A stretch of DNA of 64,000 nucleotides, from positions 2,976,001-3,040,000 of the forward strand of contig NZ_AP021972.1 in assembly GCF_014168815.1 (NCBI RefSeq), read 5' to 3'. The notes beneath the pieces are model-generated. The model ran no database searches, had not been told where the DNA came from, and worked only from the letters and a program-made list of their open reading frames with translations. The stretch is from Klebsiella sp. WP3-W18-ESBL-02. GTDB lineage: Bacteria; Pseudomonadota; Gammaproteobacteria; Enterobacterales; Enterobacteriaceae. Position 1 is the stretch's first letter. The number at the start of each line of letters is the position of its first letter. Shown here in pieces: positions 18,169 through 25,941 of the stretch. The position numbers and the translations under genes were made by a program.

Positions 18169-18495
18169 ATGCTACGCATTCCGCAAACTTGTATTCATAC
18201 CCGTTCCACCCCGTTCTGGAACAAAGACACCGCGCCGGCCGGTATTTTTCAACGTCACCTGGATAAAGGTACGCGACCGGGCGTTTATCCGCGACTGTCG
18301 GTCCATCAGGGGGCCGTTCGTTATCTGGGTTTTGCCAGCGAAACCTCACCGGAGCCGGAGAGCGAACTGGTTATCAACGCCGGCCATTTTGGCGTGTTCC
18401 CGCCGGAGAAGTGGCATTACATCGAAACGATGACCGACGATACCGTCTTTAACATCGACTTCTTTGTCGAAGCTGATGTGCTGAAATCCCTATAG
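18169..18495 (+). CDS. yeaR: YeaR-like cupin, first copy
   Basis: 108-aa DUF1971 protein with a cupin/TehB-N-like fold. It carries the family core STPFWNKDTAPAGIF and the PRLSV and PEKWHYIE segments, and in this half is closer to E. coli YeaR than the second copy is (GIFQRHLDKGTRPGVYPRLSV region). E. coli YeaR is induced by nitrate, nitrite and nitric oxide; biochemical role unknown. It is the first gene behind the NsrR operator, and a paralogue begins 31 bp downstream. The C-terminus is shorter than E. coli YeaR (119 aa). Confidence 0.9.
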   Translation: MLRIPQTCIHTRSTPFWNKDTAPAGIFQRHLDKGTRPGVYPRLSVHQGAVRYLGFASETSPEPESELVINAGHFGVFPPEKWHYIETMTDDTVFNIDFFVEADVLKSL

Positions 18496-18526
18496 AACAC
18501 TATGGTGATGTAGTAAGGAGCCATCC

Positions 18527-18880
18527 ATGTTACGTATTCCTGAAAACTTTGTTCATTCGCGTTCGACCCCGTTCTGGAATAAAGACACCGCGCCGAAAGC
18601 CCTGTTCACCCATCACAACACTAAAGCCCACGTTTACGGACGGTTATCCGTGATGCAAGGGGCCGTGCGCTACTTTGGCTTCCCCGACGGCGACGCAACC
18701 GAACCAGACGTTGAGGTGGTGATAGAAGCGGGCTCCTTTGGCATTTCACCGCCGCAGAAGTGGCATCGCATTGAGCTGCTCACTGACGACACCTATTTTA
18801 ATATCGACTTCTTTGCCGATCCTGATGCTACGCTTGAGGGTATTGGCCTGGGCAAAGTGGTTAATTCACATAAGGGGTAA
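18527..18880 (+). CDS. YeaR-like cupin, second copy
   Basis: 117-aa DUF1971 paralogue of the preceding gene, sharing STPFWNKDTAP, YGRLSVMQGAVRYFGF and the KWHRIE segment, roughly 60% identical by eye. Its length, C-terminal tail and place directly before yoaG resemble E. coli YeaR, so which copy is the true orthologue is unclear. Ribosome site AAGGAG before the ATG. Part of one operon with yoaG. Confidence 0.88.
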   Translation: MLRIPENFVHSRSTPFWNKDTAPKALFTHHNTKAHVYGRLSVMQGAVRYFGFPDGDATEPDVEVVIEAGSFGISPPQKWHRIELLTDDTYFNIDFFADPDATLEGIGLGKVVNSHKG

Positions 18881-18885
18881 CAGCA

Positions 18886-19068
18886 ATGGGTAAGGCAACC
18901 TATACGGTGACCGTCACCAACAATAGCAACGGCGTTTCCGTCGATTATGAAACCGAGACGCCGATGGAGCTGTTGGTCCCAGATGTTGCCGCTGACGTGG
19001 TTAAAGAGCTGGTCAATACCGTGCGCGCTTATGATACCGAAAACGAGCATGATGTTTGCGGCTGGTAG
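18886..19068 (+). CDS. yoaG: YoaG
   Basis: 60-aa protein almost identical to E. coli YoaG, from MGKATYTVTVTNN to NEHDVCGW. Known structure is a small dimeric beta protein; role unknown but co-induced with yeaR by nitrate and nitric oxide. The ATG follows AAGGGGTAACAGCA, five bases after the preceding stop. A terminator closes the operon. Confidence 0.94.
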   Translation: MGKATYTVTVTNNSNGVSVDYETETPMELLVPDVAADVVKELVNTVRAYDTENEHDVCGW

Positions 19069-19083
19069 CGTTCGCATGAAATG

Positions 19084-19115
19084 AAAAAAGGAGCCTGAAA
19101 CGGCTCCTTTTTTTT
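19084..19115 (+). terminator. Terminator of the yeaR-yoaG operon
   Basis: GGAGCC/GGCTCC stem flanked by A6 and T8, 6-nt loop TGAAAC. The symmetry would let it work on both strands. Confidence 0.85.
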
Positions 19116-19335
19116 GTTCTCGCCCGGATGGCGTAGGCCATCAATGCAGATTCATACTTTGGTTGCAGCGCCCTAGCCCCCGCGTTTTGCCAGGTTTAAA
19201 ACAATCACTGGCGGAGGAAAACGCAATGGCCTGGCGACCTTTTCTTTATTTGATCATCAACAAAACACCACACCTTACGCCAGGACGCGGCAAGCTCAGG
19301 TTGGTCAGCAGCGTATAGCGACGCAGGTTTGTCGA

Positions 19336-19971
19336 TTACTCGAAGAAAACGTCTGGGTTATCGGCCAGCGACACGAAGCGCTTGCTGTTTTTTTCCAGCG
19401 CACGAATTTCGCCGCTCTCAATGTCGTATACCCAGCCATGCAAACGCAGCGCGTTATCGCGCAGGCCTACTGCCACCGACGGATGGGTTTTAATATTATT
19501 CAGCTGAGCAATCACGTTCTCTTCAACCATGGCGTTCACTTTATCGGTTTCGTTGACGAAGGTTTTCTTCTCAACGACCGCTTTCGCCGCATCGGAGTAA
19601 CGCAGCCAATGGGATACCGCGGGCATAGGCTCCAGGCACTGGCAGGTCGCAATGGCTTTCATGGCACCGCAGTTAGAGTGACCGCAGATAACGATATCCG
19701 TGACGCCTAACGCGACAACAGCATATTCGATCGTCGCTGATACGCCGCCCGGCTCCGGGCCAAATGACGGCACGATATTCCCGGCGTTGCGGATAACAAA
19801 CAGCTGCCCCGGCTCTTGCTGTGTCACCAGTTCAGGCACCAGACGGCTGTCTGAGCAGGAGATGAACAGTGCTTTTGGATTCTGGCTAGACGCCAGGCTG
19901 CGGAAGAGTTCCTTACGCTGAGGGAAAACTTCTTTCTGAAAGTTGAGGAACCCTTCAATGATATGTTGCAT
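19336..19971 (-). CDS. Beta-carbonic anhydrase, CynT-like
   Basis: 211-aa cytoplasmic zinc enzyme that interconverts carbon dioxide and bicarbonate. Zinc ligands Cys39 (SCSDSR), His98 and Cys101 (GHSNCGAM) are present, as is the Asp41/Arg43 dyad. It is closer to E. coli CynT than to Can, but no cynS or cynX lies next to it, so a cyanate role is not supported by context. It is monocistronic, with about 260 bp separating its end from yoaG. Confidence 0.88.
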   Translation of the reverse strand: MQHIIEGFLNFQKEVFPQRKELFRSLASSQNPKALFISCSDSRLVPELVTQQEPGQLFVIRNAGNIVPSFGPEPGGVSATIEYAVVALGVTDIVICGHSNCGAMKAIATCQCLEPMPAVSHWLRYSDAAKAVVEKKTFVNETDKVNAMVEENVIAQLNNIKTHPSVAVGLRDNALRLHGWVYDIESGEIRALEKNSKRFVSLADNPDVFFE

Positions 19972-20076
19972 AGCAGTATCTCTTTTTCGTTTTTACGCAG
20001 GTCATGATTAACATCACATTTTCAGTGTACCACCTGCGCGCAGAAGGAAAAGACCCTTCTGGCATTAACATGCAAG

Positions 20077-21411
20077 TTACGTACTCGTCATAACCCGGTT
20101 ACGCCCGGCGCGCTTGGCGGCGTACAGCGCGCTGTCGGCGAAAGAAATACATTCATCGGCGGAGAACACTTTGTCCGACGAACAAAACAAACCTATGCTA
20201 ATCGTCATTGGCTCCGGAGTCCGATACGCCAAGCCCTGCGCCGTTTCCCGCTCTATTTCAACGCGTATTCTTTCGGCAATCCGCGCCGCCACCGTCGGGG
20301 GCGTGTCGTGCAGTAGCACCGCGAACTCTTCCCCGCCGATGCGTGCCAGAATATCCTCCTCGCGCACCGCGTTTTTCGCCAGCGCAACCACCGTCTTAAT
20401 CACCGCATCGCCCGCCGGGTGCCCATAGCGGTCGTTGATACGTTTAAAATGATCAATGTCCATAATCATCAGGCTGATTGGCCTCCTGGAAACCATCAAC
20501 TGCTGCAGCTCCTGGTAGAAATAGGCGCGGTTATAGATCCCGGTAAGCGGATCGTGAATCGACAACATCGTCGATTTTTTATGCATTTTGAAAATATCGT
20601 ACAGCAGCACGACAATCACAAAGAAGGTACAAACGACCTCCACGCCGCGGCTAAGGTACCAGACGGGGAAATTGTACTCGTTCAGGTTAAGCAAAATAAT
20701 ATTGCTGAACAGGCTGGAAACGCAGAACGCGGCGATGCTGCACCACAGCAAGCTGCGCAGTTGGGTAATCACAATAGTCAGCACCAGAGTCATAAACCAG
20801 GCGGCCACAACGGCAACGCCGTAGTAGGAATTCCAGGCATTGCGGCCATTCGCAAAGCGCGTCCCCATAAGATTAAGTGAAATCTGCGGATTATAGCTGG
20901 ACAAATTATGCGCAGAGATCGCCATCACCAGGAATATGCAGGCAAGGAGCAGCACCAGCGCTTCATCTTTACCCACAGGCGCAATATTCTGGTTCATTCG
21001 ACGGGCATAAAACAGCGCAATCAGAAATGACGACATCAGCGTTAGCTGGCGAAACAGATAAAAAATCGCTAAATCATTGGTGATAGCTTTCAATGGAATA
21101 CACAGCGCAATCATTTCCTGGATAAGAACCAGAACCTCGACCCAATAAATATCCGCACCGAGAAATCCCAGCCCAAGGATGGCGACAAAAAGCAGTTTTC
21201 TATTACAGATAAACTGGAAAAACATAAAGAAAAAGATAATTGCATCAAGCAACAGCAGTAGCCCGGAAAAAACCAGGTAATAAATATCGGCAATAAAAAT
21301 GGTATAGGTAGCCAGATGGCCCGCCAGCATAAACATCGCCACGATAAGCAGGCTGACGGCGGTGAGGCTAAAAATAATTCGTTTACTGACGCAGGAACAG
21401 CACAGGCTCAT
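20077..21411 (-). CDS. Integral-membrane GGDEF protein (MASE-type sensor)
   Basis: 444-aa diguanylate cyclase candidate. The first 270 residues are about eight membrane helices forming a MASE-like sensor (MASE4 seems most likely by length); the rest is a GGDEF domain beginning at HDPLTGIYNRAYF. The active site reads GGEEF at 359-363 and an inhibitory RxxD site (REED) lies five residues before it. I chose ATG 21411, which has GGAGG eight bases upstream; the ATG five codons earlier has none. Stand-alone gene. Confidence 0.85.
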   Translation of the reverse strand: MSLCCSCVSKRIIFSLTAVSLLIVAMFMLAGHLATYTIFIADIYYLVFSGLLLLLDAIIFFFMFFQFICNRKLLFVAILGLGFLGADIYWVEVLVLIQEMIALCIPLKAITNDLAIFYLFRQLTLMSSFLIALFYARRMNQNIAPVGKDEALVLLLACIFLVMAISAHNLSSYNPQISLNLMGTRFANGRNAWNSYYGVAVVAAWFMTLVLTIVITQLRSLLWCSIAAFCVSSLFSNIILLNLNEYNFPVWYLSRGVEVVCTFFVIVVLLYDIFKMHKKSTMLSIHDPLTGIYNRAYFYQELQQLMVSRRPISLMIMDIDHFKRINDRYGHPAGDAVIKTVVALAKNAVREEDILARIGGEEFAVLLHDTPPTVAARIAERIRVEIERETAQGLAYRTPEPMTISIGLFCSSDKVFSADECISFADSALYAAKRAGRNRVMTST

Positions 21412-21712
21412 CAATGAGTCCTCCATGACAACTTCTCATGTTATAGTCTGTCGTCACGCCAATGCATATTGCGCTTAATCAATATTTAACTTTATAAATA
21501 GCAGGACATCCACTTGCTATTTCTTTGCTAATGTTTTATCAGCCATTTATATGAAGAGAAAAATCATTCACGCGATGAATACTTTAATCACCATCATTAA
21601 TAAAATGTATTTATATTGGCAAAAAGCGTTCCAAATAAATGCCCGCATTAATAGATAAACCGCCTGATACGCTTCACGTCGGAAATAACCGCCCGAAGGC
21701 GGTATTGCGATA
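21412..21712. other. AT-rich intergenic region
   Basis: About 300 bp, AT-rich. It holds the promoter side of the GGDEF gene and, at about 21688-21705, a short hairpin (ACCGCC-TTCG-GGCGGT on the minus strand) that may end the 74-aa gene. The frame at 21568-21810 has no ribosome site and is not called. Confidence 0.5.
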
Positions 21713-21937
21713 CTACACGTCTGACTCCAGCGCATCCTGGATTGCATCAGCCAGGGTAGCAACCTCTTGTGAGACGTTACGCAGGTCCATCTGCGAACGA
21801 ATTCCGGCATTCGCAGTGGTGGCAGACACGGCCGCTTTAGCTATCTCTAGCGCAGCCTGAACGGCCAGCAGACGCTTGCGGTTCTCAGCGGCATCAACGC
21901 CGGTTGCATCATCAAGATCAAAGTACCCTTCTAACAT
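21713..21937 (-). CDS. Unknown 74-aa helical protein
   Basis: Acidic, Ala-rich, largely helical small protein, MLEGYFDLDDATGVDA at the N-terminus and VATLADAIQDALESDV at the end; the ATTANAGIRSQMDLRNVS segment is the least helical part. AAGGAGAT lies at a good distance before the ATG at 21937; the frame further upstream (21997) is not needed. Family not recognised. Cytoplasmic. Confidence 0.7.
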   Translation of the reverse strand: MLEGYFDLDDATGVDAAENRKRLLAVQAALEIAKAAVSATTANAGIRSQMDLRNVSQEVATLADAIQDALESDV

Positions 21938-22165
21938 GGTTATCTCCTTTATAAGTGCTTGCCTAGTGTAGGGGGATAGCCGCGCGCAGGCCACCAAAAT
22001 CGCCCACCGTCAGCCACATAAGCGCGGCGTAACCTGCGCAAACAGACAAAATAACCATCACAAACTATTAGTTTTGCAATCAATCGTCTACACTCATCTC
22101 AGGGAATACAGGGATGGTGAATCAATAAAATTAATATAAGAAACAGGGATACAGGGGAGATAAAA

Positions 22166-22561
22166 ATGGAATTGAGCGACACGCTGTGCGAACTTTTTGA
22201 GCAAGTCAGGTATAAATCTGATTTCCCGCAGTTCTTAACACAGTTAAAACAAAATGATATTTCGTATTACATTTATTTTGTCGCCACGGGCAATGTCAAA
22301 ATTGTCACGACCTCTGACTCTTACGTATCCATGAAGAGTGACCGTAGCTTAATTAAAGTCAGCGCAGGCGGCAGCAGCCATTTGGCCCGAATGGCCGCAA
22401 AGCGACATTTTACCGGCATCACCCCGTTTGAACAATATTGCCGCGAATTAGCCAGAGCGGGCGTCTTTAAGTGGGTGGTGGATGTGAATGAAGTCAACCG
22501 CTCATACTGGTCGAAAGACAATCAGCTATTACATACCGAGAATATTATTAGTCCCACCTGA
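22166..22561 (+). CDS. DUF1398 family protein
   Basis: 131-aa protein of the DUF1398 family (E. coli YbcV/YcgX relatives), recognisable by the GITPFEQYCRELARAGVFKW segment and VVDVNEVNRSYW near the C-terminus. Soluble; function unknown. The ATG follows AGGGGAGATAAAA. AT-rich compared with surrounding housekeeping genes, suggesting horizontal origin. Confidence 0.75.
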   Translation: MELSDTLCELFEQVRYKSDFPQFLTQLKQNDISYYIYFVATGNVKIVTTSDSYVSMKSDRSLIKVSAGGSSHLARMAAKRHFTGITPFEQYCRELARAGVFKWVVDVNEVNRSYWSKDNQLLHTENIISPT

Positions 22562-22576
22562 TAATGACCCATAAAA

Positions 22577-22612
22577 AAACGGGAGAACGCCGGTTACGAT
22601 CGTCTCCCGTTT
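22577..22612. terminator. Bidirectional terminator
   Basis: AAACGGGAGA and TCTCCCGTTT arms (10 bp, perfect) between the convergent DUF1398 and cold-shock-domain genes. Confidence 0.8.
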
Positions 22613-22630
22613 CTGCCATCACAGCAATGG

Positions 22631-23107
22631 TTAGATTTTAAGCAGCTTTATCGTGGCGTCAATATCGATCTCATCTTCCGAGAAAATCAGCGTCGTCCCC
22701 TGGAAGGTCGTGATCGCCAGCTTTTTCAGAGAGCGCATTTCGCCGGGCTTCGCTTCTGATTTCGGGCGGATACTGTTCATCAGCAGGCCAACCGACAGCA
22801 CCGCATTCTCTTTATCGACACGCGTCTCAGCGGGCACCTCTTCGCTGTAGACCACGAAAGATTTGATTGACGTCAGCTTCAGCTTTTCGCCTGCAATGTA
22901 GATGTACTTGCTATCCGGTATCACCTTCACCGCATAGGCCGACAGGCCTTTATTATTGGTGGTCGGTTCAAAAGTGACGGCTGCATCTTTTTTTATCAGC
23001 TCAGGGTTGGCAACCTTAATCACGTGAAAATAGCGGTTGTCGCCATTTTCATCTTTGATAAATCCAAAACCTTTATCTTTAAACCACGTTGTGATTGTTC
23101 CGTTCAT
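22631..23107 (-). CDS. Cold-shock domain protein with C-terminal extension
   Basis: 158 aa. Residues 1-65 are a cold-shock (OB-fold) domain with RNP1 KGFGFIKDE and a variant RNP2 (YFHV in place of FVHF), so nucleic-acid binding is likely. Residues 75-158 form a second, beta-rich domain I cannot name (KLTSIKSFVVYSEEV to IDATIKLLKI). Classical Csp proteins are about 70 aa, so this is a fusion type. The ATG is preceded by GGCGAT only; start uncertain by a few codons. Confidence 0.8.
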   Translation of the reverse strand: MNGTITTWFKDKGFGFIKDENGDNRYFHVIKVANPELIKKDAAVTFEPTTNNKGLSAYAVKVIPDSKYIYIAGEKLKLTSIKSFVVYSEEVPAETRVDKENAVLSVGLLMNSIRPKSEAKPGEMRSLKKLAITTFQGTTLIFSEDEIDIDATIKLLKI

Positions 23108-23296
23108 CGCCGTTACCGCCTGGTTAATCGTTAATCAACTCAATTTTTTGCAGCGCGCAGTGTAATGCACAATGCGCGCGCAGACTATGTCTTTGGGTTA
23201 AGTGTGGATGATAATTTTCTGACGGGCGAGCGTGTAATTCGCCAGCCGAGGGAAAATTGGGTATCATCCGCTTCCACTCTCCAGCCGTGCAGCCTG

Positions 23297-23995
23297 ATGT
23301 CTACCATTCTCGATACCTTTATTGCGCCACCCTGCGATAAGCAGATTGAAATACGCTATCAGGACGAATACCTGGTGATTATCAATAAACCCAGCGGGCT
23401 GCTCAGCCTGTCGGGGAAGAATCCGTTAAATTTTGATTCCGTGCACTACCGTCTGACGCAGCGCTTTCCGGGCTGTACCCTGGTGCATCGCCTGGATTTC
23501 GGGACCTCCGGGCTGATGGTGGTGGCGCGAAATAAGGCCATCAACGCGGCGCTCAGCCAGCAGTTCAGCCAGCGGACGGTCAGCAAGGCCTACAGCGCTC
23601 TGCTCTGCGGGCACCTGAGCCATGACGAGGGGCTGATTGACGCACCCATCGCCAAAGACCCGGCACGTTTTCCCCTGATGTCGATTTCCACCGCCAACGG
23701 TAAGCCCGCGCGCTCGCGCTATCGCGTGCTGTCGCGTTTCTGCCAGGAGCAGGAAAACGGCAGCGCGCTGCCGCTCACCCGGGTACATCTGCTGCCGGAA
23801 ACCGGGCGTACCCATCAGCTCCGTATCCACTGCCAGCTGCTGGGCCACCCGATACTAGGCTGCAATCTGTATGGCGGCCTTCTGCTTCCAGGCACCGAAC
23901 GGACGCCGCGGCTGATGCTGCACGCCAGCGAGCTGCGTTTTGTCCATCCCGTCACTTTGGAACATATCAACGCCCACTGCGCGAGCCCGTTTTGA
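23297..23995 (+). CDS. RluA-family RNA pseudouridine synthase
   Basis: 232-aa enzyme that isomerises uridine in RNA. The catalytic motif HRLDFGTSG carries the Asp; NKPSGLLSLSG and the GRTHQLRIH motif are also present. No S4 domain is seen. It is related to E. coli RluA but diverged (about 40% by eye), so the target site (23S rRNA U746 and/or tRNA position 32, as for RluA) is only a guess. ATG 23297 starts where the homology starts; the frame is open back to 23165 but has no family match there. Note that a true rluA may exist elsewhere in the genome. Confidence 0.83.
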   Translation: MSTILDTFIAPPCDKQIEIRYQDEYLVIINKPSGLLSLSGKNPLNFDSVHYRLTQRFPGCTLVHRLDFGTSGLMVVARNKAINAALSQQFSQRTVSKAYSALLCGHLSHDEGLIDAPIAKDPARFPLMSISTANGKPARSRYRVLSRFCQEQENGSALPLTRVHLLPETGRTHQLRIHCQLLGHPILGCNLYGGLLLPGTERTPRLMLHASELRFVHPVTLEHINAHCASPF

Positions 23996-24006
23996 TGGGC
24001 AATGCG

Positions 24007-24546
24007 TTACCACATCAGATCGTCAGGGATTTTAAAATCAGCGTACGGATCGTCTTCATCCTGCACATCCTGACTTAGCGCACTGTGCAGTACGATGCTG
24101 CTGGTATCACGCTGGGCAATTTTATCCGCGACAATCGCCGGAATGATCGCGTACTCACTTTCCCCAGCCGCATTCGTCGCCAGGCGTGCAATCGCCAGAC
24201 GGCCGTTAATCAGCTGAGTCTGCGTCGGTTTATCCACCACCAGCTTTTTGATCACGTTATTATCGGTGAAGTTAAAGTTGATATCCCCCCGGGCAATAGT
24301 GATGCGGTTCATCTCAATCAGTTGCTTCACCTGCGCTTTATACTCTTTAGACAGCGTCGCCTGCTTTTGCTGTTCGCTCAGCTGCTTATCGCGCTCCAGC
24401 TGGGCCTTTTTATTCTCTTCCACCGCTTCTCTGGCCTCACGAGCCTGAACGCGCGACTTTTTAGCCGTTCTTTGTACTTTGGCCATTTTCTTGCTGGTGA
24501 CGAGCCCGGCTTTTAGCATCTGCTCTTGTAAGGTCAGTTTGGTCAT
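24007..24546 (-). CDS. yaiL: DUF2058 protein YaiL
   Basis: 179-aa protein matching E. coli YaiL in length and sequence: TKLTLQEQMLKAGLV at the start, a long highly charged coiled-coil (about residues 15-85), and the DEDDPYADFKIPDDLMW end. Annotated in some databases as nucleoprotein/polynucleotide-associated; function unproven. ATG at 24546 is chosen by homology; the 40 codons before it in frame have no support. In E. coli this gene lies elsewhere on the chromosome. Confidence 0.92.
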   Translation of the reverse strand: MTKLTLQEQMLKAGLVTSKKMAKVQRTAKKSRVQAREAREAVEENKKAQLERDKQLSEQQKQATLSKEYKAQVKQLIEMNRITIARGDINFNFTDNNVIKKLVVDKPTQTQLINGRLAIARLATNAAGESEYAIIPAIVADKIAQRDTSSIVLHSALSQDVQDEDDPYADFKIPDDLMW

Positions 24547-24769
24547 CGTTGTTTTAAACTCATTGAAAAATTTAGTCCGATTATAGCCGCAATGACCACC
24601 GCGAAGCCAGTTGGCGGAGCCGCTAAGCGCGTATCGCGAGATGTATAAAAAATAATCATTGCTCAAATATGCTTCGATCCGCTAAAGTCACTGCGTTTTA
24701 CGGTTGATGCCAATAACATCATCCGAAGACGCCGTTGACGATCCGATGTTTGTTGAAATGAGGTATACC

Positions 24770-25330
24770 GTGAAAGTATTTCCGCTGATTGCCCTGCCAG
24801 TTGTCTGGGCAATGAGTTTTAGCGTTTTTTCCGCTGATGCCCCGGCCAGCGCCGATGAGAGCACCGCAGAAGCATTAAAGGATCTCGACCGCACTCTGCC
24901 TAAGTTAGCCCCCGTGACCTTCACCGCCGCTGATGAAAAACACAAGGTTCTGGTGTTCATCGATAATCAGTGTTCTTTCTGCTCGCAGGTTGTAAAAAAC
25001 ATCAAGAGCTACAACGACGCCGGGCTGACAATGTCATTCCTGACCGTCGCACCGCCTTCCATCCGTGATTCCGTGATTGAAGATATGGGGCGAGTGTGGT
25101 GTGCCGATGACCGTAAAAAAAGCCTGCAAGGCGCAATGGCGGGCTTTTTGCCCAATAATGGCACCAGTACCTCCTGCTCGGACGAAGTGGCGCAACAGTC
25201 GGCCTTAGCCGAACGCCTGGGGATTCAGTTGACCCCAACGATGATCGTGCTGGATAACCCGCCAAAGGTCATTCTGGGCAGCGCCAAGCCGGATGCCATT
25301 CTGGACAAAATAGCCGGCAAAGCCCTGTAA
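24770..25330 (+). CDS. DsbC-like periplasmic thiol protein
   Basis: 186-aa thioredoxin-fold protein with an N-terminal signal peptide (residues 1-22) and the active site CSFC at 68-71, plus a TP cis-proline motif (LTPTMIV). It resembles the catalytic half of DsbC/DsbG but has no N-terminal cystatin-like dimerisation domain, so it probably acts as a monomeric oxidase or reductase rather than a true isomerase. I prefer the GTG start at 24770, with GAGG seven bases upstream, since the signal peptide begins there; an ATG at 24758 is the alternative. Additional Cys pair (WCADD, TSCSDE). No disulfide partner gene is adjacent. Confidence 0.8.
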   Translation: MKVFPLIALPVVWAMSFSVFSADAPASADESTAEALKDLDRTLPKLAPVTFTAADEKHKVLVFIDNQCSFCSQVVKNIKSYNDAGLTMSFLTVAPPSIRDSVIEDMGRVWCADDRKKSLQGAMAGFLPNNGTSTSCSDEVAQQSALAERLGIQLTPTMIVLDNPPKVILGSAKPDAILDKIAGKAL

Positions 25331-25417
25331 CCCGCAGGCGCCTGAGATAACCCCGCACGGCGGTAATCCCGCGAGGTTAAGCATTATGGCGCCGATAGAT
25401 TCATCATAATCGCGCGG

Positions 25418-25500
25418 TAGGCCGGCCGGATAAGGCGTTGACGCCGCCATCCGGCAATCAAGTACAGGCTGCCGGATGGCGCTTCGCTTATCCGGCCTGC
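25418..25500. repeat. BIME: two REP units head to head
   Basis: Two palindromic units, GCCGGATAAGGCG...CGCCGCCATCCGGC type and GCCGGATGGCGC...GCTTATCCGGC type, in opposite orientation separated by about 14 bp. It lies after the DsbC-like gene. Confidence 0.85.
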
Positions 25501-25595
25501 CACCCGCTAAAACCTGCATTGCCGTACAGCGTTTTTTGCGCAAACCCTGGCCGATACGCTCGCTGATATTGACACCACCACGCCTCCGATATATA

Positions 25596-25615
25596 TACTG
25601 TTATTATATACAGTA
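25596..25615 (+). promoter_or_regulatory. LexA (SOS) box
   Basis: TACTGTTATTATATACAGTA: CTGT-N8-ACAG with the flanking TA on both sides, a near-perfect LexA operator. It is centred about 26 bp before the msgA/dinI-like start, so it should overlap the promoter. Confidence 0.9.
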
Positions 25616-25630
25616 AAATGGAGTGTTAGC

Positions 25631-25873
25631 ATGTTTGTGGAACTGGTGTATGACAAACGGAATTTTGAAGGGTTGCCCGGCGCAAAAGAGATTATCCTGT
25701 CAGAGCTCAGCAAAAGAGTTCATAACCTCTTTCCCGATGCCGACGTTCGCGTAAAGCCGATGATGACGCTGCCCGCCATTAACACTGACGCCAGCAAGCA
25801 CGAAAAAGAACAAATCAGCCGGGTCGTCACGGAAATGTTTGAGGAAGCTGAATTCTGGTTGGTCAGCGAGTAA
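25631..25873 (+). CDS. DinI-family protein, MsgA-like
   Basis: 80-aa DinI-family protein. The N-terminus MFVELVYDKRN and the end EEAEFWLVSE are closer to Salmonella MsgA than to E. coli DinI. DinI modulates RecA filaments during the SOS response; MsgA is linked to macrophage survival in Salmonella and is PhoP-related there. Here a LexA box lies directly upstream, so DNA-damage control is expected. Adjacent to icd, the E. coli e14 phage insertion region, which may be how it arrived. Confidence 0.88.
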   Translation: MFVELVYDKRNFEGLPGAKEIILSELSKRVHNLFPDADVRVKPMMTLPAINTDASKHEKEQISRVVTEMFEEAEFWLVSE

Positions 25874-25894
25874 GCGCGTTATTCACCGATAAAA

Positions 25895-25920
25895 AAACGG
25901 GAACCATCAGGCTCCCGTTT
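25895..25920. terminator. Bidirectional terminator msgA-like/icd
   Basis: AAACGGGA/TCCCGTTT stem with A-run before and T-run after, between the convergent genes. Confidence 0.8.
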
Positions 25921-25941
25921 CACACTAACCCAGAATCTGGA

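Noticed and set aside
21568..21810. 80-codon minus frame in AT-rich DNA
   Set aside because: Overlaps the better-supported 74-aa gene on the same strand and has no ribosome site.
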